Source: Candidatus Thorarchaeota archaeon (lineage in GTDB: Archaea > Asgardarchaeota > Thorarchaeia > Thorarchaeales > Thorarchaeaceae). From it: 33,099 nt of DNA. The stretch lies in contig PRDJ01000075.1 in NCBI GenBank assembly GCA_003345555.1, positions 1 to 33,099 on the forward strand, written 5' to 3'. Position numbers and translations under genes: made by a program. The notes under the pieces were generated by a model. The model was given only the letters and a program-made list of their open reading frames with translations. It was not told where the DNA came from and searched no databases. Of the stretch, positions 1-7,787 are shown in pieces (the stretch's first letter is position 1; every line of letters begins with the position of its first letter).

Positions 1-1221
1 TCGTCACTGCCAGAAAGCACGAAGACACAGTTACGTGAAAGATATCCGGTTCGAGGTGAATACAACTCTCATGCATTGTTTGTATACTCAGCCCTGCGTC
101 AGCTCAAAAGAGATGGCGTATTGGCATACTTGGTTCACAAGAACATCCTCACCTTGGACAGTTACAGCGACTTGCGTCGTCTTCTGCTGGAGTCATATCA
201 GTGCGTCAATCTGATTGACTGCGGTCCAAGTGTATTCAAGAGCGTCACTGCTGAGACCGGCATAATCGTTGTGAGAAACATGCGCCCACTCCCAGACACG
301 AGTGTTGGACTCTCGGGATATGCAAGGCCGACAAGCATCGAACTCCCAATGACTTCGATTTCGCAGATCGACTACTTGAGACTCGTGCGTCCTTGGAAAT
401 ACCGCTATCTCTTGAACGTGCGCGAAGAAGACATGCTCCTCCTACACCTACTCGAGGAATTGCCTCGACTGGGCGGTTTCGTGACAATCACGCGAGGAAT
501 TGAGACTGGACATAACAGGCAGTCTCTCTCCTCAATCCCAAAGGAGCACGGGAATTGGGTTCCGGTTCTGCGCGGCAGAGACATATCCGCTTTTAAAGGG
601 ACCCAGCGGTTCTTCTTGGATTACAGCAGGGATGTGCTTTCAAAACCGGGTCCATCAGACCTTCGGGGAAGGCCGAAGCTCGTTGTACAGCAGAACTCGA
701 GGAGTCCCATTGCATTCTTTGACGAGGGTCGGTTCCTAGTTCTGAACTCTGCCACGTACATATCTGAAGCCGCACCGGACTTCCTGAAATCCGTCTGTGT
801 CTTGTTGAACTCGCGACTTGTTGGGTGGTTCTTCCGAAAGGTCATCACAAATGATGCCAGACTGACCGTGAACATACTGCCCAACAACCTTGGTCTCATC
901 CCCCTGCCAGCCCACATCGACAGACAGAATTTCGCATGGCTTTGTGATGCATTGACAGCCCTATATGCAGACTCAGAACAGAGCTATGTGTGGGAGACTG
1001 AGACCCTGCGCAATCTGGCTGATGCCGCCGTTCTTGAGTCATACTTCCCGCACCTTTTCCCGGAGAAGCACGCGACACGAGCCCTCGCTGCTGCCACAAT
1101 CAGGCCCATGACGAGCCAAGAACTCATTCCCGGCGGCAAAGCCCTGACGCTAAGTGCGGTGGCGGCACAAAAGACGCTTGACTCTCCGTTCGTAGAGGAA
1201 ATCGCGAGGCTTTCCATTTAG
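1..1221 (+). CDS. Type II-like adenine-specific DNA methylase, C-terminal part (5' end outside window)
   Basis: The frame is open from the first base, so this is the 3' part of a longer gene; the TTG at 76 is not needed as a start. The visible start reads like the end of a methylase catalytic domain (RDGVLAYLVHKNIL, then a Rossmann-like strand NLIDCG and FKSVTAETGIIVV), as in Eco57I/TaqI-type enzymes. The following ~250 residues resemble a TaqI-like target-recognition domain: a 'VTITRGIETGHNR' turn, 'PVLRGRDI', and a 'FLVLNSATYIS...LLNSRL' segment. The family transfers a methyl group from SAM to adenine N6, often within restriction-modification or BREX-like systems. The NPPY motif must lie upstream and cannot be checked. 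No restriction partner is seen downstream. Confidence 0.8.
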   Translation, partial: SSLPESTKTQLRERYPVRGEYNSHALFVYSALRQLKRDGVLAYLVHKNILTLDSYSDLRRLLLESYQCVNLIDCGPSVFKSVTAETGIIVVRNMRPLPDTSVGLSGYARPTSIELPMTSISQIDYLRLVRPWKYRYLLNVREEDMLLLHLLEELPRLGGFVTITRGIETGHNRQSLSSIPKEHGNWVPVLRGRDISAFKGTQRFFLDYSRDVLSKPGPSDLRGRPKLVVQQNSRSPIAFFDEGRFLVLNSATYISEAAPDFLKSVCVLLNSRLVGWFFRKVITNDARLTVNILPNNLGLIPLPAHIDRQNFAWLCDALTALYADSEQSYVWETETLRNLADAAVLESYFPHLFPEKHATRALAAATIRPMTSQELIPGGKALTLSAVAAQKTLDSPFVEEIARLSI

Positions 1222-1337
1222 GCGACGTGTTGTCTTCAAGGCTTTAGAACGATTAGGGAAATAAGCCATGACCTCTGTGATGGAAAGTACCCGACGGCAA
1301 CGGACATAAGGAATGTTCTTCCCTCAGACTCGCAGCC

Positions 1338-1856
1338 ATGACGGATTCCGGAGACTTGCCTCGGCGAGAGATGCACCCTGATGAGATGGATATCGAGGAT
1401 CTGTTATGGAGCAGACGACATCAATTCATTGAGAATGCTCACTCATTGCTTTCTCATCACCCTCCGTCACTTTACGGACATTGCCTTCGACTTTCTCTTG
1501 GGAGCCACTCTGTCTATTTCTGTGGTCGGTGTTCGGGAATCTACGGTGGGCTCGGCTTGGGCATCATCGTTCTCCTGGCAGTCAATGTGCGTCTGGAGCC
1601 ATCATGGGCGTGGTTCTTCGGGGCTGTCGTGGTAGGATTCGCTACTGTGATTGATTGGTCGACGCAGAGACTATCGCCTCGTAAGACTACTGTGAGAACG
1701 AGAGCATTGACCGGTCTTATGAGCGGTCTGTCATTGGCGGTTATATTCGTCTTGGGTGATATAATCTACATACTAGTCGCTCTCAGCATAATGCTGGGGA
1801 CAATCGCCGTCGTCAGCATTGTCGAAAGCCGCATGACAAGAACGTCTTCCTTCTGA
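1338..1856 (+). CDS. DUF2085-like small integral membrane protein
   Basis: A 172-residue protein with an acidic, soluble N-terminus of about 50 residues, then a cysteine/histidine segment (HHPPSLYGHCLRL and YFCGRCSGIYGG) leading into three or four hydrophobic segments (about residues 70-90, 93-110, 125-150). The CGRCSGIY motif close to the first membrane helix is the hallmark of DUF2085-type proteins (typically 'CARCTGIY'), whose function is unknown. The paired Cys and His could bind a metal. It starts at an ATG 116 nt after the methylase stop and has no obvious functional partner. Family placement is by motif only. Confidence 0.65.
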   Translation: MTDSGDLPRREMHPDEMDIEDLLWSRRHQFIENAHSLLSHHPPSLYGHCLRLSLGSHSVYFCGRCSGIYGGLGLGIIVLLAVNVRLEPSWAWFFGAVVVGFATVIDWSTQRLSPRKTTVRTRALTGLMSGLSLAVIFVLGDIIYILVALSIMLGTIAVVSIVESRMTRTSSF

Positions 1857-1933
1857 TGTGACAAGGCGGACAGGCAGATCCAGCGTGCTCACCTGCACCT
1901 CGAAGTGGGCATGGTCCCATGACAGAAAGCAAG

Positions 1934-1943
1934 CATTTTAACC
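1934..1943 (+). promoter_or_regulatory. TATA-like box of the DegT aminotransferase gene
   Basis: CATTTTAACC lies about 36 nt before the ATG at 1975, a fitting position for an archaeal TATA box with a very short leader. Called by eye. Confidence 0.45.
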
Positions 1944-1974
1944 GGCTCATACCGTTGGGAAGTCCGGTGACCCG

Positions 1975-3111
1975 ATGATTCCAGTAGCCAAACCCCTCGT
2001 TGGAAAAGAAGAGATTGAAGCCGTCAGAAAAGTCTTGGAATCCGGAATGCTCGCTGAAGGAACTGTTGCTCATGAACTCGAACACGAATTCGCGACATAC
2101 ATTGGAACCAAGTTCGCCATAGCAACTTCGAATGGGACTACTGCCCTGAGCACTGCTCTGGACGCCATGAACATCCAACCGGGCGACGAAGTCATAACAA
2201 CGCCCTTCACATTCATTGCTTCTGCAAATACTATAGCCATGCTGGGAGCTATCCCTGTTTTCGTCGACGTCCAACGTGACACATACAACATCGACCCAGA
2301 CTTGATTGAGAAGGCAATCACAAAGAAGACCAAGGCAATAATGCCAGTCCATATCTTCGGAATGCCGTGTGATATGAAACAGATAATGGAGATTGCGAAC
2401 GCGCACAACCTACTAGTCATCGAAGATGCGGCCCAAGCGCACGGAGCTGCAATTGATGGAAGGAAGATTGGATCTTTCGGCCATACTGCCGCATTCTCCT
2501 TCTATGCCACCAAGAACATGATGACAGGTGAGGGCGGCATGATCATGACTAATGATGAGGAGGTTTACGATAAGGCCATGATGATCAAGAATCATGGTCG
2601 AGGCAAGGAAGGGGGGTATAGTCATCATCGGATTGGCTACAACAGCCGAATGATGGACTTGGTCGCGGCCATCGGTTTAGAGCAGTTGAAGAGATTGCCC
2701 GGCGTCTTGACCGCCAGACGAAAGAATGCAGCAGCGTACGACAAAATGTGCTTCGAACTGAAAGGCATTCGCCCCCAAGTGGCCAAGAAGGGTTTCGAGT
2801 CAGCATATCATGTATACGCACCTTGTCTGAACTCCCCCAAGATGAACCGAGACAAAATGATTGAGTACCTGAAGCAGAACGATGTCGGATCTCGTACAGT
2901 CTATGCTCTGCCATGCCACAAGCAAGATACCTACCTGAACATTAGAGACTGGCGTTGGGCTAGATTCGTCAAGTACCCCAATTACGCTGCGTTAAAGCTA
3001 CCAAATTCTGAAGAGGTTGGGGCACAACACTTCGAGATTCCCGTACATCCATCTGTGACGGATCAGGATCGAACTCGAATTGAGCAATTGGTTAGAAAGG
3101 TCCTGTCCTAA
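1975..3111 (+). CDS. DegT/DnrJ/EryC1/StrS family PLP-dependent sugar aminotransferase
   Basis: A full-length (378 aa) fold-type I aminotransferase of the DegT/StrS family. Visible motifs: N-terminal IPVAKPLVGKEE; the PLP-phosphate region TSNGTTAL (51-58); TPFTFIASAN (76-85); the PLP-ring aspartate in IEDAAQAHG (D151); and the Schiff-base lysine in FSFYATKNMMTGEGG (K180). These enzymes aminate keto-sugar nucleotides for surface glycans or glycosylation, normally using glutamate or glutamine as donor. The exact sugar cannot be read from the sequence. It is convergent with the HAD phosphatase and shares four bases (CTAA, 3108-3111) with its stop. The ATG start agrees with a TATA-like box 35 nt upstream. 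Confidence 0.92.
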   Translation: MIPVAKPLVGKEEIEAVRKVLESGMLAEGTVAHELEHEFATYIGTKFAIATSNGTTALSTALDAMNIQPGDEVITTPFTFIASANTIAMLGAIPVFVDVQRDTYNIDPDLIEKAITKKTKAIMPVHIFGMPCDMKQIMEIANAHNLLVIEDAAQAHGAAIDGRKIGSFGHTAAFSFYATKNMMTGEGGMIMTNDEEVYDKAMMIKNHGRGKEGGYSHHRIGYNSRMMDLVAAIGLEQLKRLPGVLTARRKNAAAYDKMCFELKGIRPQVAKKGFESAYHVYAPCLNSPKMNRDKMIEYLKQNDVGSRTVYALPCHKQDTYLNIRDWRWARFVKYPNYAALKLPNSEEVGAQHFEIPVHPSVTDQDRTRIEQLVRKVLS

Positions 3112-3779
3112 GCTGTCTCGAAATACGGAAGGATTGTCCGGAGATCCTTCGACCGAATGGTGACCGAAGCTGCCTGGCTAACCCGCTCGGTCTGAGGGTT
3201 GAACGCAATACTTAGAGAGGATAACTTGAACAAATCCAGGTCGTTCTCGCCATCACCTACGCTTGCTAGATTCCGGGAAGAGAACCCTTTGCTCTTTAGA
3301 TACTGAAGGACCTTCGCTGCCTTCTGAGGTCCTTCCATTACGTACTTTACAGTGCCGTCGTGCTTTCCGTCCTTCTCGCCCAGCGTGTTGGAAAAGGCGA
3401 ACTCTAGATTCAGTCTTCTACTAAAAGGCTTCATGAAGAACTGACTAACGCCGCTTGATACACACCCCACTCTGTAACCGAGTTGCCTCAGAGACTTCAC
3501 GGTTTCCTCGGCACCCAGCATCAAGGGGATCTTTTCAACAAGAGGATCCAGTGTTCCGTCCACCGGGATGCCAGTCCATATCCTTGCCCCTTGGATTATG
3601 GAGTCTCTGAGCGACAACTGCTTTCTCACAACGCCCACAAAGGCCTCTTCTAGACCCAACTGTTTGGCAAGAGGATACGCGGCGCTGGGCCCATCAAAAA
3701 GAACGCCATCGAGATCGAGCGCAACCACAGCAATCCGATTCTGCATCAACGAGTCACGTCGCTTGGATCTTATGGGCAT
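3108..3779 (-). CDS. HAD-superfamily phosphatase, phosphoserine-phosphatase-like
   Basis: A HAD hydrolase of 223 residues. Motif I is ALDLDGVLFDG, with nucleophile D22 and acid D24; motif II is the serine in CVSSG (108-110); the motif III lysine is probably K154; motif IV is VGDGENDLDLF, with D176 and D180 for Mg2+. The GDGEND motif and the helical cap between motifs I and II resemble SerB-like phosphatases, but the substrate is uncertain and sugar phosphates are also possible given the convergent sugar aminotransferase. The ATG at 3779 gives an 11-residue basic extension; an internal ATG (3746) would start just before the first strand and may be the real start. It is divergent from the C25-like peptidase across a 53-nt gap. 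Confidence 0.85.
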   Translation of the reverse strand: MPIRSKRRDSLMQNRIAVVALDLDGVLFDGPSAAYPLAKQLGLEEAFVGVVRKQLSLRDSIIQGARIWTGIPVDGTLDPLVEKIPLMLGAEETVKSLRQLGYRVGCVSSGVSQFFMKPFSRRLNLEFAFSNTLGEKDGKHDGTVKYVMEGPQKAAKVLQYLKSKGFSSRNLASVGDGENDLDLFKLSSLSIAFNPQTERVSQAASVTIRSKDLRTILPYFETA

Positions 3780-3796
3780 CTAATCCGAAGTAGAAA

Positions 3797-3808
3797 CAGT
3801 ATTATCGG
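3797..3808. promoter_or_regulatory. AT-rich core of the divergent promoter between the HAD and C25-like genes
   Basis: The only AT-rich patch in the 53-nt divergent gap is AGTATTATCGG (about 3797-3807). It sits about 31 nt before the plus-strand ATG (3833) and about 24 nt from the minus-strand ATG (3779), so both genes may use the same short region. Visual call. Confidence 0.3.
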
Positions 3809-3832
3809 TTTTGGTCTTGTGATGCAATACCG

Positions 3833-4987
3833 ATGAACGTCATCTACAAAGGCAAGCGTGTGGGCACCATAAACGAGATCCGGAAGCTATTGAGCACTAA
3901 GCGTCCTGACCTCTCTCGGACCTATGAGCTTGGCCGCACACCAAGGGAAGTAATCAGTAAGCTAATGATAGTTTGCGGCAGAGTCGGTAACGAGAGTCTT
4001 GGTCTTTACCGAGCGAAAGCAGGGGAACTTGAATCAGATTTCATTGCTGTGGACAGTAACAGCTGGACCGATTTGCTCGCCAGCATCAAGAGGGCTTTTG
4101 ATCCGGGCAGGCATACGGCCATACTGCTCATTGGCTCACGCGACGAGCTTCCCTCGACCCCGATGCGGTTCGGGGGTAATCAGTCTTTCACAGATTGGTT
4201 TCTTCAAGATGTGGACGGTGATGGTGTTCCAGATGTGCCAGTAGGTCGGATATTTGGCTTGCCTCAGACAGTCCTCTATCATATGGACCCACTAATCATT
4301 GACAGCAACATAGCCGTGATTTTCGACAGTCAACCGGGTCGATCCAATCGCCACGTGCAGGCCTTAGTGAAACTGGGATTCGATGTTCAAGTTCTTGAGA
4401 AATTTGCGCCCGGAGACGTGAGGCTAATGTCTCTTACTGAGTTCATTCTTCAGTTCTCTGATGGTGTGTATTCATCAAGGATACATGGTACTCCCGATAT
4501 GTGGGCGTCGCACAACTCGATGATCCTGAGTCATCAGCAGGTTTCTCAAATCGGATTCCAAGGCTATCCCTTTGTCTTCTCCGAAGCTTGCTGTACAGCA
4601 GGGGAAGGCCCGCTCGTGAGAGCATTCCTGAACCAAGGAGCTTGCTACCTAGGCGCAAGCCTCGACACGATGAACAACACGCGTTCTTTCGACGACTGGC
4701 GTTATTGTGCCTATTGCGATGGCTACAAGTATGGGATTCTCGATCTCCTTGACTCATATGAGACGCTTGGACAGGTGAAACTACAAGTGGACCGGGAGAT
4801 CTTCAATCACTTGGATGAAAGTCCAAGACATCAGATTGAGGACATCAAGAATCATCAAAGCCAGGATTTGTCTTCCGAGAATGCGCTGTCGGCAATCGAG
4901 TGGGTTATGCTAGGCAATCCGGTGCGGCGCACAACAGTCGGACCAAATGCAGACTACAACCCCGGAAAAATAACGGTGGATACTTAG
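3833..4987 (+). CDS. Gingipain-like (C25, clan CD) putative cysteine peptidase, intracellular
   Basis: A 384-residue protein that I read as a caspase-fold peptidase of the C25 type. Evidence: a strand followed by LLIGSRDELP, then DVDGDGVPDVPVGRIF (126-141), typical of C25 proteins where an Asp-rich turn precedes 'P..GR'; a histidine in RIHGTPDMWAS (H218); a hydrophobic strand ending in FVFSEACCTAGEG with C253/C254; and GACYLGASLDTMNNT, matching the strand and turn that follow the catalytic Cys in gingipains. H218 with C253 would form the dyad. Gingipains are secreted and carry prodomains, but this one begins with MNVIYKGKRVG and has no signal peptide, membrane segment or C-terminal sorting domain. 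Assignment rests on motif order and needs a profile search. Confidence 0.6.
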   Translation: MNVIYKGKRVGTINEIRKLLSTKRPDLSRTYELGRTPREVISKLMIVCGRVGNESLGLYRAKAGELESDFIAVDSNSWTDLLASIKRAFDPGRHTAILLIGSRDELPSTPMRFGGNQSFTDWFLQDVDGDGVPDVPVGRIFGLPQTVLYHMDPLIIDSNIAVIFDSQPGRSNRHVQALVKLGFDVQVLEKFAPGDVRLMSLTEFILQFSDGVYSSRIHGTPDMWASHNSMILSHQQVSQIGFQGYPFVFSEACCTAGEGPLVRAFLNQGACYLGASLDTMNNTRSFDDWRYCAYCDGYKYGILDLLDSYETLGQVKLQVDREIFNHLDESPRHQIEDIKNHQSQDLSSENALSAIEWVMLGNPVRRTTVGPNADYNPGKITVDT

Positions 4988-5340
4988 TCGTTACGAAATG
5001 CTATCGTGTCATAGTCATAGAGTATCTTGTAACACCCGGGCAGACTGTTTGCACAAATGGTCTTGGATGAAACAGCCAATGTAGAACCACGGGACGTGCC
5101 AGTTCGAGTTCGGTCTTTGGTGCTGAGTTAGAGTATTAATTGCGGGTTGTGCTAATTCAGAATCTAGACGTTCTAGAAAGAAATGACACACGGCAGAAGA
5201 TGACAAGCTACAATTAGCGTGTTCTAGGCCTGCGAATGGATTGCCCCCAAACGAACGACATGGACAAATGATTAAAATACGGTAATGTGTCAACGAACCG
5301 CAGCTACTATGCACTCAAACAGTAGTGTGAGGCGACTAAT
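4988..5340. other. 353-nt intergenic tract upstream of the small basic protein
   Basis: No convincing gene. A minus-strand open frame (5015-5314) has a Cys/His-rich, unstructured-looking product and is judged spurious. The tract holds two copies of TCTAGA separated by 3 nt (near 5162-5177) and ends with a TATA-like box (5271-5279) serving the short gene at 5341. I find no tRNA-like cloverleaf or other RNA gene here. Confidence 0.5.
5271..5279 (+). promoter_or_regulatory. TATA-like box of the 32-residue protein gene
   Basis: ATTAAAATA, preceded by ATG, is a good archaeal TATA match. Transcription would be predicted to start near 5300, giving a leader of about 40 nt before the GTG at 5341. Confidence 0.5.
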
Positions 5341-5439
5341 GTGAGCGAAGACAAGAAGAAGATTGTTCCCAAGATGCATGGCCCAAAGAATCCGTTCAAG
5401 GGTGGAAACCCGTTGAAGAAGGGCGAGAAGAAGGAGTAG
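5341..5439 (+). CDS. Small basic protein (32 aa), unknown function
   Basis: A short open frame starting with GTG (translation VSEDKKKIVPKMHG, then PKNPFKGGNPLKKGEKKE). It is rich in Lys, Pro and Gly, with no hydrophobic segment or cysteine. Several things argue that it is expressed: a TATA-like box at 5271, GTGAGG (near 5327-5332) placed like a ribosome-binding site before the GTG, and a run of nine T (5444-5452) directly after the stop. The repeated 'PKNPFKGGNP' pattern suggests an extended, disordered, nucleic-acid- or ribosome-binding peptide, but that is speculation. I do not recognise a family. Confidence 0.5.
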   Translation: MSEDKKKIVPKMHGPKNPFKGGNPLKKGEKKE

Positions 5440-5442
5440 TGT

Positions 5443-5453
5443 CTTTTTTTTTC
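5443..5453 (+). terminator. T-tract terminator after the 32-aa gene
   Basis: Nine consecutive T (5444-5452) begin 4 nt after the TAG of the small gene. Oligo-T tracts are the usual archaeal intrinsic termination signal and no upstream hairpin is required. Confidence 0.6.
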
Positions 5454-5464
5454 ACTGCATGGAG

Positions 5465-5495
5465 GTATCTGCAAGGCCTGAGCCTACGCAGATAC
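5465..5495. repeat. Strong inverted repeat (RNA hairpin candidate)
   Basis: GTATCTGC (5465-5472) pairs perfectly with GCAGATAC (5488-5495), and AGGC (5474-5477) pairs with GCCT (5482-5485) around a CTGA loop. The result is a 12-bp stem with only a small 1x2 internal loop. It lies between the T-tract of the small gene and the AlkA-like gene. Because the T-tract precedes it, it is not a standard hairpin terminator for the plus strand. It may be a leader structure of the downstream mRNA or an operator. Confidence 0.55.
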
Positions 5496-5547
5496 TTGTC
5501 TATGCATCTATCACAAACGCCTTGCAGACATCGGACGTCCAGATTGA

Positions 5548-6498
5548 ATGACGCTCTCAATTGAAGTTCCTAGGGCTTACGACCTGCTGTCTTCAGTTCA
5601 CGCTTGGGTGTACCCGGACATTCAACCAGTTCCCGAAGTCACATGGAGTGAAGGTTTCGGACGGGTATTCACATTCAATGAGATTCAAGCACCAGTCATA
5701 GTGTTGCAGGAATCTCCTGGCAATAAGCTGCGATTACAATATGATAACGTGGATGTGAGAGCATCGAGCATCCGAAGCAAGATAAGGCGAGTATTAAGTC
5801 TGGATGTTGATACTAGTAGCGCGATGAAGCATATTATAGAGGATCCTGTAGTATGTTCTGTAGGTCCTGCCGTCGAGAAGATACGTCCGTACTGCACAGA
5901 CACTATTCTTGAGGCACTCATCAAGGCCATCCTGCAACAACAGGTGTCCTATCGGGCAGCCAGTATTCTCACGAAACGTATGATTGTCGGTTTGGTGACC
6001 CCAACTGAGTTTAAGATGCGGCATCTGTATTCCTTTCCCAGCGCTTTAACTTTGGTCAACGCCGGGAGGCCGAGGCTGTCTGATTTTGGCTTCGGATTCA
6101 AAACTGACTACGTATATGATGTTGCCTCAGCAGCCAACACCGGAATGCTGAATGTCGAGGTGCTCTCAGGAAGGACATCCGCAGACGCAAGGGAGATGCT
6201 CCAGTCTTTTCGAGGCATAGGCAACTGGACGATTGATGCCCTCGCCATATCTGGTCTCGGCGACTTCTCTGTTTTCCCTTCAGGTGACCTGGGCATGAGA
6301 AACCTTCTTGGCAGACTGTACAACAAAGGAATCCGCGTGTCACAAGCCCAGGTTGTCAAGAAAATCGAATCATGGGGGACGGATGGTCCGTTGGTCCTCT
6401 ACCTGCTCATGTGCGCCGATGTTCTGGGTATGCTAGGCCAATCAGGACGCCCGAAAACGCATAAAAGGGAACCTTTGAAGGCTCAATCAGAGTCTTAG
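5548..6498 (+). CDS. AlkA-like DNA-3-methyladenine glycosylase (HhH-GPD superfamily)
   Basis: A monofunctional base-excision DNA glycosylase of 316 residues. The N-terminal ~100 residues resemble the AlkA beta domain. The helical core begins with EALIKAILQQQVSYRAAS (122-139), the conserved 'Q-Q-S/V' helix. The helix-hairpin-helix is SFRGIGNWTIDALA (220-233), and the catalytic aspartate lies in FPSGDLGMRN (D247). The position that would be a catalytic lysine in bifunctional OGG1/Nth enzymes is not lysine, consistent with simple glycosylase action on alkylated purines. No Cys cluster for an iron-sulfur centre is seen. The stop (TAG 6496-6498) is followed directly by the GTG of the ABC-2 permease, so the two are probably co-transcribed. 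Confidence 0.88.
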   Translation: MTLSIEVPRAYDLLSSVHAWVYPDIQPVPEVTWSEGFGRVFTFNEIQAPVIVLQESPGNKLRLQYDNVDVRASSIRSKIRRVLSLDVDTSSAMKHIIEDPVVCSVGPAVEKIRPYCTDTILEALIKAILQQQVSYRAASILTKRMIVGLVTPTEFKMRHLYSFPSALTLVNAGRPRLSDFGFGFKTDYVYDVASAANTGMLNVEVLSGRTSADAREMLQSFRGIGNWTIDALAISGLGDFSVFPSGDLGMRNLLGRLYNKGIRVSQAQVVKKIESWGTDGPLVLYLLMCADVLGMLGQSGRPKTHKREPLKAQSES

Positions 6499-7674
6499 GT
6501 GAGGCCCTTGTCTCAGCACCCTCGTGTAACTCAGGAGAAGAACACCAAGACATGGCGAATAAGGTCCATGCTTCTGAAGGAACTGAGGCTCATCGAAATC
6601 GACAAGTTTGCACTGCTAATGGTGTTCGCGCTGCCCGGCATGATAATGGGGACACTATGGGTTGCCCGGTTGCAGGCTAATGCCTCAACCGTTGGAACAG
6701 ACACTGGCAAGGACTCTGATGCCCTAACAATAGGAGTCGTGGATCTTGACCCAACTGATACGTATCCGGGTCAGGATTTGTCTGACAATTTCACGTGGTA
6801 CCTAGAGGAAAGTCCTGACTTCATCGTCGTGCGGTTCGCCACCGAACAAGATGCTCTCAATGCATTGTACGAAGACACTATCAAAGCATACGCCGTCATT
6901 CCCTATGGCTTCGAGGGAAACATAACTGGAGACATACCAGCATTCGTGCCCATACACATCAGCAGCACAGACTTTCAGAGCCAAGCGACAGTATTCGGAG
7001 CATTCCAGACTGCGGTGGCAGACTTCCGGTCCGACCATGGATGGGTAAAGGGTGAGATTAACGTCGACACGATTCGTGAATTTGAGCCGGTAGGCGACTA
7101 TGCCGCGGCGTCGTTTGGTGTGTTCTTGATTGTTTTTTCATCATTCATAGCAGTTGCCGCGACCGGCGCCCAAGCGATAGTGGGCGATGTGCCATTGAAC
7201 AGGATGCTATTGACACCTGCAACAAAGATGGAGGCAGTAATAGCGAAAGTTCTAGCGTACTTCATATTGGGCATGATACAAGCGCAGTTCTTATTGTTGC
7301 TTTGGATGGGCCTGTTTGGAATTGTTCCCAATACAGACTATCTGACGCTCAACGGGGTGTTGGCGTTGATGTCTATTTCAGGGTCCGCCTTGGGAGTCTT
7401 CATATCAACGATGTGTAGAACAAGACTGCAGGCAAATCAATCATTCCTACTCATTCTGTTTAGCTCTTTCATCGTTGGAACAGGATTCATGGATGTAGGA
7501 CCTGTCGACGATTTGTATCCTCTCAACCTAGGACGAATCATGATAATCGACACGGCATTCAAGGGTGTGTCATTGGCGACCTTCTCAAGCGAGATATTTC
7601 GGATATTGGCTTTCACTCTAGTTATGATAGTACTCGCATGGGGAGTACTAGCAAAAAGAGCTACACTGGCGTAA
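6499..7674 (+). CDS. ABC-2 type transporter permease, orphan
   Basis: A 391-residue membrane protein with ABC-2 permease topology: one N-terminal membrane helix (about 37-57), a large soluble extracytoplasmic domain (about 60-200), then five membrane segments (about 203-228, 247-275, 284-303, 314-332, 366-385). The cytoplasmic coupling-helix region is DVPLNRMLLTPATKMEAVIAKVLAYF (230-255 region), typical of drug or lipid exporters. No ATP-binding subunit is adjacent; the nearest ABC ATPase (21598) already has its own permease. The GTG at 6499 abuts the AlkA stop; an internal ATG (6568), giving MLLKELRLIE, is an equally plausible start and matches how many ABC-2 permeases begin. The substrate is unknown. 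Confidence 0.8.
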   Translation: MRPLSQHPRVTQEKNTKTWRIRSMLLKELRLIEIDKFALLMVFALPGMIMGTLWVARLQANASTVGTDTGKDSDALTIGVVDLDPTDTYPGQDLSDNFTWYLEESPDFIVVRFATEQDALNALYEDTIKAYAVIPYGFEGNITGDIPAFVPIHISSTDFQSQATVFGAFQTAVADFRSDHGWVKGEINVDTIREFEPVGDYAAASFGVFLIVFSSFIAVAATGAQAIVGDVPLNRMLLTPATKMEAVIAKVLAYFILGMIQAQFLLLLWMGLFGIVPNTDYLTLNGVLALMSISGSALGVFISTMCRTRLQANQSFLLILFSSFIVGTGFMDVGPVDDLYPLNLGRIMIIDTAFKGVSLATFSSEIFRILAFTLVMIVLAWGVLAKRATLA

Positions 7675-7787
7675 AATCCACCAAGGTCTCTGCCATGGGC
7701 TGGATTCGCGGGCTGCCAACCCAATTGAACGACCTGAGACTAACACTCTCGGACTCCTAGTGCTCCTTATTGTGGATACCATCTCAA

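Noticed and set aside
50..66. GGTTCGAGGTGAATACA, similar to a tRNA T-loop
   Set aside because: It lies inside the open methylase frame with no acceptor or anticodon stem around it.
5015..5314. 99-residue open frame on the minus strand
   Set aside because: Cys/His-rich product with no domain-like pattern, in an intergenic region with no fitting promoter; likely chance.
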